The notes below the pieces were generated by a model. The model was not told where the DNA came from. It worked only from the letters and a program-made list of their open reading frames with translations, and ran no database searches. The position numbers were made by a program, and so were the translations under genes. This document shows positions 1 through 9,400 of a stretch of DNA of 64,000 nt, piece after piece. The DNA is from Psychromonas sp. SP041 (lineage in GTDB: Bacteria; Pseudomonadota; Gammaproteobacteria; Enterobacterales; Psychromonadaceae). The stretch's first letter is position 1; each line of letters opens with the position of its first letter. Location: assembly GCF_000470315.2 (NCBI RefSeq), contig NZ_CBRF02000004.1:62001-126000 (forward strand), written 5' to 3'.

Positions 1-551
1 ATTTTCTTACCCATTAATTCGGGTTTAGTCCAACCTAAGATTTGTTCGGCAGCTGCATTTACAAAAGTGGTTTTACCTTGTGAATCTACACCGTATATAC
101 CATCACCGACGGCTGTCAGCAAAAGTTGATTCTGTCGTTCTATTTGCTCGAAAATAGTTTCATCTTTATTCCAATGAAAAAATCCAGACTGATAATTAGA
201 TTCAATAATCGCGTTAAAGTGGCGTTTAAACGTTATGTGGTTATCTTCGCAGCTCAATAAAATATTGCACTCTAATTGAGTTGCATTGATTCCTAAATAT
301 ATAGTTTTATGTTCTATATCAATACTCAAATCACTACTCCAAGCTGAACCTTGAGTTAACACTTGTTGCGTAAATAAATGTAACTTGTCTATGCAGCTTT
401 GGAATAGCTGAGTGACTTTCTTTTGTCTTAAATCTCTTTCGTTTAATCCAAATGTTTTTTCAGCTAATTGGTTAACAGCCAATACTTGGTCGTTGATCGG
501 GTCAATCAGTAACATGGCTGTTGGAGCATTTAAGAACAGTTGGTTCAACAT
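1..551 (-). CDS. PAS-domain regulator, 3' part outside window (putative sigma-54 activator)
   Basis: This gene reads leftwards off the window, so only about 183 N-terminal residues are visible. It is open from the ATG at 549-551 and begins MLNQLFLNAPTAMLLIDP. Residues ~1-50 resemble one PAS domain, and a second PAS starts near residue 145 with the typical AVGDGIYGVDSQG and NAAAEQILGW segments. No effector domain is visible. It is divergent from cynS, and the intergenic region holds a sigma-54-type promoter and inverted repeats. From this I infer that the missing part carries a sigma-54-interacting AAA+ domain and a Fis-type HTH that activate the cyanase operon. It could instead be a histidine kinase or a diguanylate cyclase. 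The PAS assignment is firm and the activator role is inference. Confidence 0.7.
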   Translation of the reverse strand, partial: MLNQLFLNAPTAMLLIDPINDQVLAVNQLAEKTFGLNERDLRQKKVTQLFQSCIDKLHLFTQQVLTQGSAWSSDLSIDIEHKTIYLGINATQLECNILLSCEDNHITFKRHFNAIIESNYQSGFFHWNKDETIFEQIERQNQLLLTAVGDGIYGVDSQGKTTFVNAAAEQILGWTKPELMGKK

Positions 552-617
552 ATTAAGCACAGCCTTATTTTATATTCAAAATTAATAGCTTATGGCAAAG
601 CAACTATTAAGCCAAAT

Positions 618-657
618 CAACGATATTTCGTTGAATTAGCAACTTTAAATCGTTGCT
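618..657. promoter_or_regulatory. Paired inverted repeats, candidate activator binding sites
   Basis: There are two adjacent dyads: CAACGA-tatt-TCGTTG at 618-633 and AGCAAC, 8 bases, GTTGCT at 638-657. They lie about 80-120 bp upstream of the sigma-54-like promoter at 739, which is the usual place for enhancer sites of a sigma-54 activator. The shared GTTG/CAAC half-sites suggest that one protein binds both. The role is inferred. Confidence 0.45.
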
Positions 658-738
658 CAACGTTTTTTCGTGGTTAATTGTTTCATTAAGTATTTTTAAA
701 TTGATTAAAAAACAATAAGTTAATGCTTTCTTGTCTAT

Positions 739-754
739 TGGCATACTTAATGCA
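739..754 (+). promoter_or_regulatory. Sigma-54 (-24/-12) promoter upstream of cynS
   Basis: The sequence TGGCATACTTAATGCA matches the sigma-54 consensus TGGCAC-N5-TTGCA. GG sits at 740-741 and GC at 752-753, exactly 12 bases apart as required. It faces cynS, leaving a leader of about 165 bases. The match is seen directly; use by RpoN is inferred. Confidence 0.6.
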
Positions 755-929
755 ATGTATAAACGTAGACAACTATTAATTTAATAAAGAAGGTTGTCAG
801 CAGTGGTGTAACGAGATGTTAGATAATAGTGGTTGATATTTTTGCACCATTATCGGGCGGTTTAATCTTAATTATCGTGCTATTTCATACATTCCAAAAC
901 GGTAAATAAAAAACAGTAAAGGAAAGAAA

Positions 930-1370
930 ATGAAAAAAATTGATGTAACAGAAGCAATATTTGCAATTAAAAAAGACAGAGAGCTAACGTGGGAAGCTAT
1001 TTCTGATGCGATAGGTATGTCTATTGTATGGACGACCTCTGCTTGCTTAGGTATGAACAGCTTTACTGAAGAAACGGCTGATAAATTGATTAAATACTTA
1101 GACTTACCGATGGATAGCAAAGCGACTTTACTTGAGAATCCAACAAAAGAATGGGACAAAGCCGTACCGCAAGATCCACTCATTTACCGCCTTTATGAAG
1201 TCGTAGGTGTTTATGGCGATACGTTAAAGGAAGTGATTCAAGAAAAATTTGGTGATGGCATCATGAGTGCGATCGATTTCACTATGGATGTAGATAAACA
1301 AGAAGATCCAAAAGGTGATCGTGTAATTGTCACGCTTAATGGGAAATTCTTACCTTATAAAGCTTGGTAA
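930..1370 (+). CDS. cynS: Cyanate hydratase (cyanase)
   Basis: Cyanase catalyses the bicarbonate-dependent breakdown of cyanate to ammonia and CO2, detoxifying cyanate and releasing nitrogen. The protein has 146 residues against about 156 in E. coli CynS. The N-terminal helical domain (1-~75) is followed by the conserved catalytic C-terminal part. The catalytic triad is intact: Arg87 and Glu90 in YRLYEVV, and Ser113 in MSAIDF. The ATG at 930 follows an AAGGAAAG-type ribosome site with good spacing. A formate/nitrite-type channel follows in the same direction 130 bp downstream, and a PAS regulator is divergent. A sigma-54-like promoter upstream suggests nitrogen-linked or activator-dependent expression. 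Confidence 0.95.
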   Translation: MKKIDVTEAIFAIKKDRELTWEAISDAIGMSIVWTTSACLGMNSFTEETADKLIKYLDLPMDSKATLLENPTKEWDKAVPQDPLIYRLYEVVGVYGDTLKEVIQEKFGDGIMSAIDFTMDVDKQEDPKGDRVIVTLNGKFLPYKAW

Positions 1371-1499
1371 ACGGTTTAAAGATTAAAGTAATAAAAGTAC
1401 GCAAGGATTGTTCCTCAACAAGTATGTTGAATATATAGGTAAGTGATTTGTTAATGTATTTTATATAAATACTTACCACATAATAAAAGTGAGAAAATT

Positions 1500-2321
1500 A
1501 TGTCTTATTTAGAACCTACAGAATTTGTTACAAAAATGGTTGATACTGGTGAATCAAAAGTTTTCATGTCAACTAAGGATACGTTAATACGCGCATTTAT
1601 GGCAGGCGCTATTTTGGGACTGGCAGCGGTATTTGCTATCACAGTTGCAACAAAAACTGGTAGTCCAATATTAGGGGCTTGTTTGTTCCCTGTTGGCTTT
1701 ATTATGTTGTATCTAATGAAGTTTGACTTGCTAACCGGTGTATTTACTTTAGTACCGTTAGCGTTACTTGATAAACGTTCGGGTGTGACTCTTTCGGGTG
1801 TTATGCGAAACTGGGGATTAGTTTTTATTGGTAATTTCGCAGGGGCGATGACCACGGCATTTTTCATGTCATTCATCTTAACTTATGGTTACTCAGCAGA
1901 TGGTGGTGTTATCGCTGCTAAAGTAAGTAGCATAGGTGAATCTCGTACATTAGGTTATCAAGAACACGGCATCAGTGGCTGGTTTACTATCTTTATACGT
2001 GGCATGTTATGTAACTGGATGGTGTCAATGGGCGTTGTTGGTGCACTAATTTCTACTTCAGCAGGTAGTAAAATGGCGGCAATGTGGATGCCAGTTATGT
2101 TGTTCTTTTACATGGGTTTTGAACATTCAATTGTTAATATGTTTTTATTCCCATTCTCAATGATCATGGGTGGTGATTTCACTGTTTACGATTATTTACT
2201 ATGGAATGAAATTCCAACGGTATTGGGTAATTTAGCAGGTGGTTTATTATTAGTCGGTTTACCGTTGTACTACACGCACGTTAAAACATCTGCAACTCGT
2301 AAAGTGTTAAACCGTGTTTAA
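1500..2321 (+). CDS. Formate/nitrite transporter (FNT) family channel
   Basis: This is a polytopic inner-membrane protein of 273 residues, the normal FNT length, with about six hydrophobic segments. FNT channels are pentamers that pass small monovalent anions such as formate, nitrite and hydrosulfide. The conserved pore histidine is present as His209 in GFEHSIVNM. The gene lies just downstream of cynS on the same strand, so a role in moving cyanate, nitrite or bicarbonate in step with cyanase is plausible but inferred. The N-terminus (SYLEPTEFV) is typical of NirC/FocA-like members. The ATG at 1500 follows a GTGAGAAAA stretch. A clear terminator follows at 2391. Confidence 0.88.
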   Translation: MSYLEPTEFVTKMVDTGESKVFMSTKDTLIRAFMAGAILGLAAVFAITVATKTGSPILGACLFPVGFIMLYLMKFDLLTGVFTLVPLALLDKRSGVTLSGVMRNWGLVFIGNFAGAMTTAFFMSFILTYGYSADGGVIAAKVSSIGESRTLGYQEHGISGWFTIFIRGMLCNWMVSMGVVGALISTSAGSKMAAMWMPVMLFFYMGFEHSIVNMFLFPFSMIMGGDFTVYDYLLWNEIPTVLGNLAGGLLLVGLPLYYTHVKTSATRKVLNRV

Positions 2322-2390
2322 TTTTTTTAATCACAGCTTATTTAATTTTCTTTACTAATTAGGTTACAAGATAAAATAAATAATATTCGG

Positions 2391-2425
2391 AAGGCTCCAT
2401 GATTAACGTTATGGGGCCTTTTTTG
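2391..2425 (+). terminator. Rho-independent terminator after the cyanase operon
   Basis: Stem AAGGCTCCAT (2391-2400) pairs with ATGGGGCCTT (2411-2420) with one mismatch and a 10-base loop. It is followed by a run of T. It separates the cyn genes from pfaR. Confidence 0.85.
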
Positions 2426-2573
2426 ATTTTAATAGAGCATAAATATAAAGCTGATTTTTATCTTTTAATATGAAGTCCCTAGTATTAAGCCAATTAAAAG
2501 TATCGGTAGATTGTATAGGGCATGATACCTGTGTATATTAGCCTTACATTTTTGTTTTAGTGAACTTATTCTA

Positions 2574-3407
2574 TTGACCGTCAAGCAACATAAAAACGCA
2601 ACAACCACTCCAGAAATTAGAGCTTTTATTCGCGCTTCTGAATTGCCGACGGCAGTATTAGCACGTCTTTTAAAAATATCTGAATCTACTGTGCGTAAAT
2701 GGCGCCAACGTGAAACGCTTGAAGATGCTTCTCATATTCCGAAACACTCTAAAACAACACTTACCTTGCAACAACAATACGTTGTGGTGCAATTACGTAC
2801 CCATTTGATGCTCTCTCTCGATGAGTTATTAAAAGTGTGTCGTCAATTTATCAATGAAAACACATCCCGTGCCGGCCTACAGCGCTGTTTGAAACGACAT
2901 GGTGTTTCTAAATTAGCCGATATTGACCCTGCTGGTGAATTGATTGAGCTTGAGCAACAGGTAAGCGTTGCGATTCAAGATAATACTTCCGATAAAGTAA
3001 TGAACTCAGTGGTTAATCCACAAGCAATGTTAGACGTCTTAAATCAATTACGCCTCGAAGAAGTGAATAAAGAACAAAGCAGTGAGCTTGCTAACCATGC
3101 GCGAACAGCAAAAACACGTAGTTTAACTTGTTCTGATGTCGTGCAAGTGAGCGTAACAACGTTGCCTGAACTTGATAAAAAGTCAGAGATAAAGTCAGAA
3201 AAAAATATTAAGCAACATCGCCTATTAATCGCTAATGACCCTGACAGTCAGTGGGTTTATGTGGATTTATATCAAGACGATGAAGCGGATGCTGCAAGAC
3301 GTTATATGAAACATGTTTTAAAGCACGCACCATTCCATATTCGTCGTTTATTAGCGGCAAATTATAATGAATTTTTAAGCAGATTTCATTTGTTGAGTGA
3401 ACAGTAA
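2574..3407 (+). CDS. pfaR: PfaR, regulator of the PUFA synthase cluster; IS481-transposase-like
   Basis: The protein has 277 residues and is assigned PfaR from its position directly before pfaA on the same strand. It starts at TTG 2574; no in-frame ATG lies between the upstream stop at 2523 and this TTG, so a slightly earlier alternative start (CTG 2529) cannot be excluded. An HTH spans about 26-46 (LARLLKISESTVRKWRQRE). The whole protein tracks IS481-family transposases as I remember them: TPEIRAFI and ISESTVRKW near the N-terminus, GLQRCLKRHGVS at 101-112, and an rve-like tail (QWVYVDLY at 226-233, HAPFHIRRLL at 251-260, NEFLSRF at 265-271). The positions of two catalytic aspartates appear to be Ser193 and Ala262. 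This suggests a domesticated, catalytically dead transposase acting as a DNA-binding regulator. Confidence 0.85.
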   Translation: MTVKQHKNATTTPEIRAFIRASELPTAVLARLLKISESTVRKWRQRETLEDASHIPKHSKTTLTLQQQYVVVQLRTHLMLSLDELLKVCRQFINENTSRAGLQRCLKRHGVSKLADIDPAGELIELEQQVSVAIQDNTSDKVMNSVVNPQAMLDVLNQLRLEEVNKEQSSELANHARTAKTRSLTCSDVVQVSVTTLPELDKKSEIKSEKNIKQHRLLIANDPDSQWVYVDLYQDDEADAARRYMKHVLKHAPFHIRRLLAANYNEFLSRFHLLSEQ

Positions 3408-3445
3408 AATTCAGCAAATTAATAGTAATGCCATTGGAGAAAATA

Positions 3446-6400
3446 ATGTCAAAAAAGCAAACCACCAACACAGCGTCAGATAAGCGTATTAACTCTCGCT
3501 TACAAGAAACGCCGATTGCAATTGTTGGTATGGCTTCGGTTTTTGCGGAGAGTAAAAACCTTGGACAATTTTGGGATACCATCGTTAACTCTGTTAATGG
3601 CATTCAAGATGTGCCTGAAGATCGTTGGGCGATCGATGACTATTATTCAGCTGATAAAAAAGAAGCGGATAAGAGTTATTGTAAACGTGGTGGTTTCTTA
3701 CCTGAAATTGACTTTGACCCAATGGAGTTTGGCTTACCGCCGAACATATTAGAATTAACCGATATTACGCAGTTAATGGCATTAGTCGTTGCGCGTGACG
3801 TGCTAGCAGATGCGGGTGTCAGTGAAGAAAGTAGCTTTGACCGCGATAGAATGGGTATTACATTAGGTGTTGGCGGCGGTCAAAAGCAGGGCGGGCAATT
3901 AATGTCTCGCTTGCAAGGCCCGGTATTAGAAAAAGTATTAAAAGCGTCTGGTTTAAATGCTGAAGATACCAATATCATTGTTGATAAATTCAAAAGTGCT
4001 TATATTCCGTGGGAAGAAAACTCATTCCCAGGCATGTTAGGCAATGTTATCGCTGGACGTATTGCTAACCGTTTTAACTTGGGTGGCACTAACTGCGTTG
4101 TTGATGCCGCGTGTGCAGGCTCTCTAGCCGCTATTAAAATGGCGGTGTCAGACCTTTTAGAATATCGTTCAGATATGATGTTATCAGGCGGTATCTGTTG
4201 TGATAACTCGCCTTTCATGTACATGTCATTCTCTAAAACACCTGCGTTCACGGATGGCGATTGTATTCGTCCTTTTGATGATAAATCAAACGGTATGATG
4301 ATCGGTGAAGGCGTGGGAATGATTGCATTAAAACGTTTAGAAGATGCTGAACGCGATGGCGACCGTATCTACTCAGTGATTAAAGGTATTGGTAGTTCGT
4401 CTGATGGTAAATTTAAATCTATTTATGCACCACGCCCAGAAGGGCAATTAAAAGCCTTAAAGCGTGCTTATCAAGATGCTGGTTTTGATCCAAGAACGTG
4501 TGGATTAATCGAAGCCCATGGTACGGGGACTAAAGCGGGTGATGCAGCTGAGTTCCGAGGTTTAGAATTACTGTTTAGTGAGAATAATGATCAAAAACAG
4601 CATGTCGCATTAGGTTCTGTTAAATCACAAGTTGGTCATACTAAAGCAGCGGCAGGGACAGCAGGTTTAATCAAAGCAGCACTGGCATTGCACCATAAAG
4701 TATTACCAGCGACCATTAACGTTGATAAACCTAATGAAAACTTAGACATTGAAAATACTCCCCTGTATATCAACTCTGAAACGCGCCCTTGGATGCCTCG
4801 TGCTGATGGTATAAAACGCCAAGCAGGTATTAGTTCATTTGGTTTTGGTGGTACTAACTTCCATTTAGTGTTGGAAGAATATACGTCAACTCAACAGGGC
4901 GCTTATCGTTTAAATGAAGTTGCACAATCATTCTTAATCGCTGCGAATAGCAAAGCTGACTTAATTAATACGATTGAAGCTGAATTAAAGGCGATCAATG
5001 TTGATGTTGAACTGCAACCTTATGCGTTTAACCAGTTAGTTGTTTCTCATCCAGTTAAAAAGATCAAAGAAGATCACGTTCGTTGTGGCTTTGTAGCAAA
5101 AAATGCAACACAAGCTAAACAAATGCTTGAACAAATTATTAAACAATTAAAAACTGAACAGAGTAAAGAGTGGTCAACGCCAACCGGTATTTACTATCGA
5201 GAACAGGGATTAAAAACAGCCGGTAAAGTCGTAGCTTTATTCTCAGGTCAAGGTTCGCAATATGTCAATATGGGACGCGAATTGGTTTGTCATTTCCCAA
5301 GTATGATGGCAAGTCAGGTGTCGATTGATCAACAATTCCATCAAGCTGGCCAAGCTAATTTATCGAATATAGTTTATCCCATTCCTGTGTTCGACGATCA
5401 AAAAAGATCTCAGCAGGAGTTGGATTTACGTTTAACACAGTATGCACAACCGGCTATTGGTAGCTTCTCTGTTGGTCTATTTAATATCTTTAAGCAAGCA
5501 GGTTTTAAAGCTGATTTTATGGCGGGTCATAGTTTTGGTGAGTTAACTGCATTATGGGCAGCAGAGGTTATTTCAGAAACTGATTACATGGCATTAGCTA
5601 TGGCGCGTGGTCAAGTAATGTCATCACCGCAAGACAGTGATCTTGATGCGGGAACGATGGCCGCAGTCATTGGCAATGTCGCAGAGATTGAACTGCAAAT
5701 ATCAACAATTAAAGATGTTAGTATCGCGAACTATAATGCGAATAATCAAGCAGTGATTGCGGGTAGCAGTGAAGCAATAGCGACAGCCACTACACAGTTA
5801 ACTGACAATGGCTTTAAGGTTATTGCATTACCTGTTTCTGCTGCATTCCACACACCGTTAGTTGCACATGCACAGCAACCATTTGCTAAAGCAATCGATT
5901 CTGTCACCTTTAATAAACCTAAGGTTGCTGTTTATGCAAATGCGACTGGTGAAGCACACAGTGAAGACCAAGCGGCTATTAAAGCATCGTTAAAAGAACA
6001 TATTTTACAGTCAGTACAATTTAGTAAAGAAATTAATAACTTATATGATGCTGGTGGACGTATTTTTGTAGAGTTTGGCCCTAAAAATGTGTTAACTCGA
6101 CTTGTTGATAATATTTTAGAAGATAAAGCAGAGGTGTTTAGCATTGCAACCAATAGCAATGCTAAACAAAGTGCTGATTTACAATTACGTCAAGCTGCTA
6201 TCCAATTGGCAGTGTTAGGTGTAGAACTGGATAATATTGACCCATACTCTGCCATTGCTCGTCCAACCGTTGCGCCTAAAAAGTCACCTTTAGCAATGAA
6301 GCTGTCTGGCGCCTCTTATGTTAGTCCTAAAACTAAAAAAGTTTTTGAAGATGGTTTAACTGATAACTGGAAAATCTCTAATACACAACCATCAACACCC

Positions 6401-9400
6401 ATTGTGAAAGAAGTGATTAAAGAGATAGTGGTTGAAAAAATTGTAGAAAAGATCGTTTATGTTGATGCTCAAGGTCAGCCGTTAGTGAATCAACCTGCAT
6501 CGATTCAAGGCTCATCGATTAAAGAAAGTGCGCCTGCTAATAATGACAATCAACAATTAGCTTCAAGTATAGAAAATAGTGTCGATCAATTTGTTAAGCA
6601 TCAATCTGAATTACTGGCCGTACATCAAGCTTATTTGGAAGGGCCGAATCAATATGCCGATACTTTTAAAAGTGTATTAGCAGCACAAGCGGGTCAACAA
6701 ACATTACCGGAAGGGTTAGATAGAACGTTAGCGATGTATCATGATTTCCAAACGGAAACATTGCGTGTTCATGAAACGTATCTGAATAATCAAACTGATA
6801 ATATGCAACAAATGTTGAATACGGTATCAAATACTCAACACCTTCAGTCCAGCTCGAGCGATGTTACTTCTAATAATGTTACTTCTAATAATGTTACTTC
6901 TAATAATGTTGCATCAAATAATACTGCTTCTAATGTCAGTGAAAATGCTAAAACAACTCCGCTAGTTATTTCGAAAAGTACAACAGAACCAGCACCTGTT
7001 AATGCATTAAATTTACAACAGCAGTTACAAGCTACACATCAAACCATTCAATCAGCTCAAGCTAAACCTTCAGTTGATATTCAGCCAGTCAATAAAGAAA
7101 ATAACGAAGTGGCGCCATTAAGTGGTTTATCGGTAGATTCAGCTCAAGCCATTGAAAGTACAATGTTATCAGTAGTGGCTGATAAAACAGGTTACCCAAC
7201 AGAGATGTTGGAACTAAGCATGGATATGGAAGCGGACCTAGGTATCGACTCTATCAAACGTGTTGAAATTCTAGGGGCGGTGCAAGATGAAATAGCCGAC
7301 TTACCAGAATTGGATGCTGAGCAGTTATCACAAATGCGTACCTTAGCTGAAATCGTCACTTACATGAACTCAGTGATGGGATCTATTGTATCGAGCTCAG
7401 CTAATACAGCATCAACTGTTGCCAATTCAGCTACGTCTATCGATACAAAAGCTATTGAAAATACTATGTTATCAGTAGTGGCTGATAAAACAGGTTACCC
7501 GACAGAAATGTTGGAACTAAGCATGGATATGGAAGCAGATTTAGGTATCGACTCTATTAAACGTGTTGAAATCCTAGGGGCGGTGCAAGATGAAATAGCC
7601 GACTTACCAGAGTTAGATGCTGAGCAGCTATCACAAATGCGTACCTTAGCTGAAATTGTCACTTACATGAACTCAGTGATGGGATCTGTTGTGTCGAGCT
7701 CAGTTAATGCTACTAATGCAACGGCTAACACAGCATCAACTGTCGCTAGCTCAACGTCATCTATCGTTGCACAAGCAATCGATATTAACGTTATTGAAAA
7801 GACCATGTTATCGGTAGTGGCTGATAAAACAGGTTACCCGACAGAAATGCTTGAATTGAGCATGGATATGGAAGCAGACCTCGGTATCGACTCTATTAAA
7901 CGTGTTGAAATTCTAGGGGCGGTGCAAGATGAAATAGCCGACTTACCAGAGTTAGATGCTGAGCAATTATCACAAATGCGTACCTTAGCGGAGATCGTCA
8001 CTTACATGAACTCAGTGATGGGATCTGTTGTGTCGAGCTCTGCTAATACTGCACCATCACCCATTGCTAGTTCAACGTCGTCTATCGATGCACAAGCAAT
8101 CGAAAAGACCATGTTATTAGTAGTGGCGGATAAAACAGGTTATCCGACAGAAATGCTTGAATTGAGCATGGATATGGAAGCAGATTTAGGTATCGACTCT
8201 ATCAAACGTGTTGAAATTCTAGGGGCGGTGCAAGATGAAATAGCCGACTTACCAGAGTTAGATGCTGAGCAGTTATCACAAATGCGAACTTTAGCGGAGA
8301 TCGTCATTTACATGAACTCTGTGATGGGATCTGTTGTGTCGAGCTCTGCTAACACAGCATCAACTGTCGCTAGTTCAACGTCGTCTATCGATGCACAATC
8401 AATCGACATTAACGTTATTGAAAAGACCATGCTATCAGTAGTGGCGGATAAAACAGGTTACCCAACAGAAATGTTGGAATTGAGCATGGATATGGAAGCG
8501 GACCTAGGAATCGACTCTATTAAACGTGTTGAAATCCTAGGGGCCGTGCAAGATGAAATCACCGACTTACCAGAGTTAGACGCTGAGCAGTTATCACAAA
8601 TGCGTACCTTAGCTGAAATTGTGACTTACATGAATTCAGTGATGGGATCTGTTGTGTCGAGCTCTGCTAACACAGCATCAACTGTCGCTAGTTCAACGTC
8701 GTCTATCGATGCACAAGCAATCGACATTAACGTTATTGAAAAGACCATGCTATCAGTAGTAGCGGATAAAACAGGTTACCCAACAGAAATGCTCGAACTA
8801 AGCATGGATATGGAAGCGGACCTAGGTATCGACTCTATTAAACGTGTTGAAATTCTAGGGGCGGTGCAAGATGAAATCGCTGACTTACCTGAATTAGACG
8901 CTGAGCAGTTATCACAAATGCGTACCTTAGCGGAGATCGTCACTTACATGAACTCAGTGATGGGAGCTGTTGTGTCGAGCTCTGCTAAAACTGCATCACC
9001 CATTGTTAGTTCAACGTCGTCTATCGATGCACAAGCAATCGACATTAACGTTATTGAAAAGACAATGTTATCAGTAGTGGCGGATAAAACAGGTTACCCA
9101 ACAGAAATGTTGGAACTAAGTATGGATATGGAAGCGGACTTAGGTATCGATTCTATCAAACGAGTTGAGATTCTAGGCGCAGTACAAGATGAAATCACCG
9201 ACTTACCAGAATTAGATGCTGAGCAGTTATCGCAAATGCGTACTCTGGATGAAATCATTTGTTATATGCAATCAGTGCAAACAGGTCCAATAGTGAATGC
9301 TCATTTTTCATTGAATGTTGCGAATGAAGAAACACCTGTTAAGCCAACACCAGAAAAATCGATTGTGCTAGATCCTTCACCAAGTGCAACGGTGGAAATA

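Noticed and set aside
872-1183. A 103-codon minus-strand frame over cynS.
   Set aside because: It is antisense to a clear cyanase gene with intact catalytic residues.
7147-9276. The periodic repeat in pfaA as a CRISPR or non-coding satellite.
   Set aside because: The units are ~300 bp, in frame, and each encodes a complete ACP with its serine.
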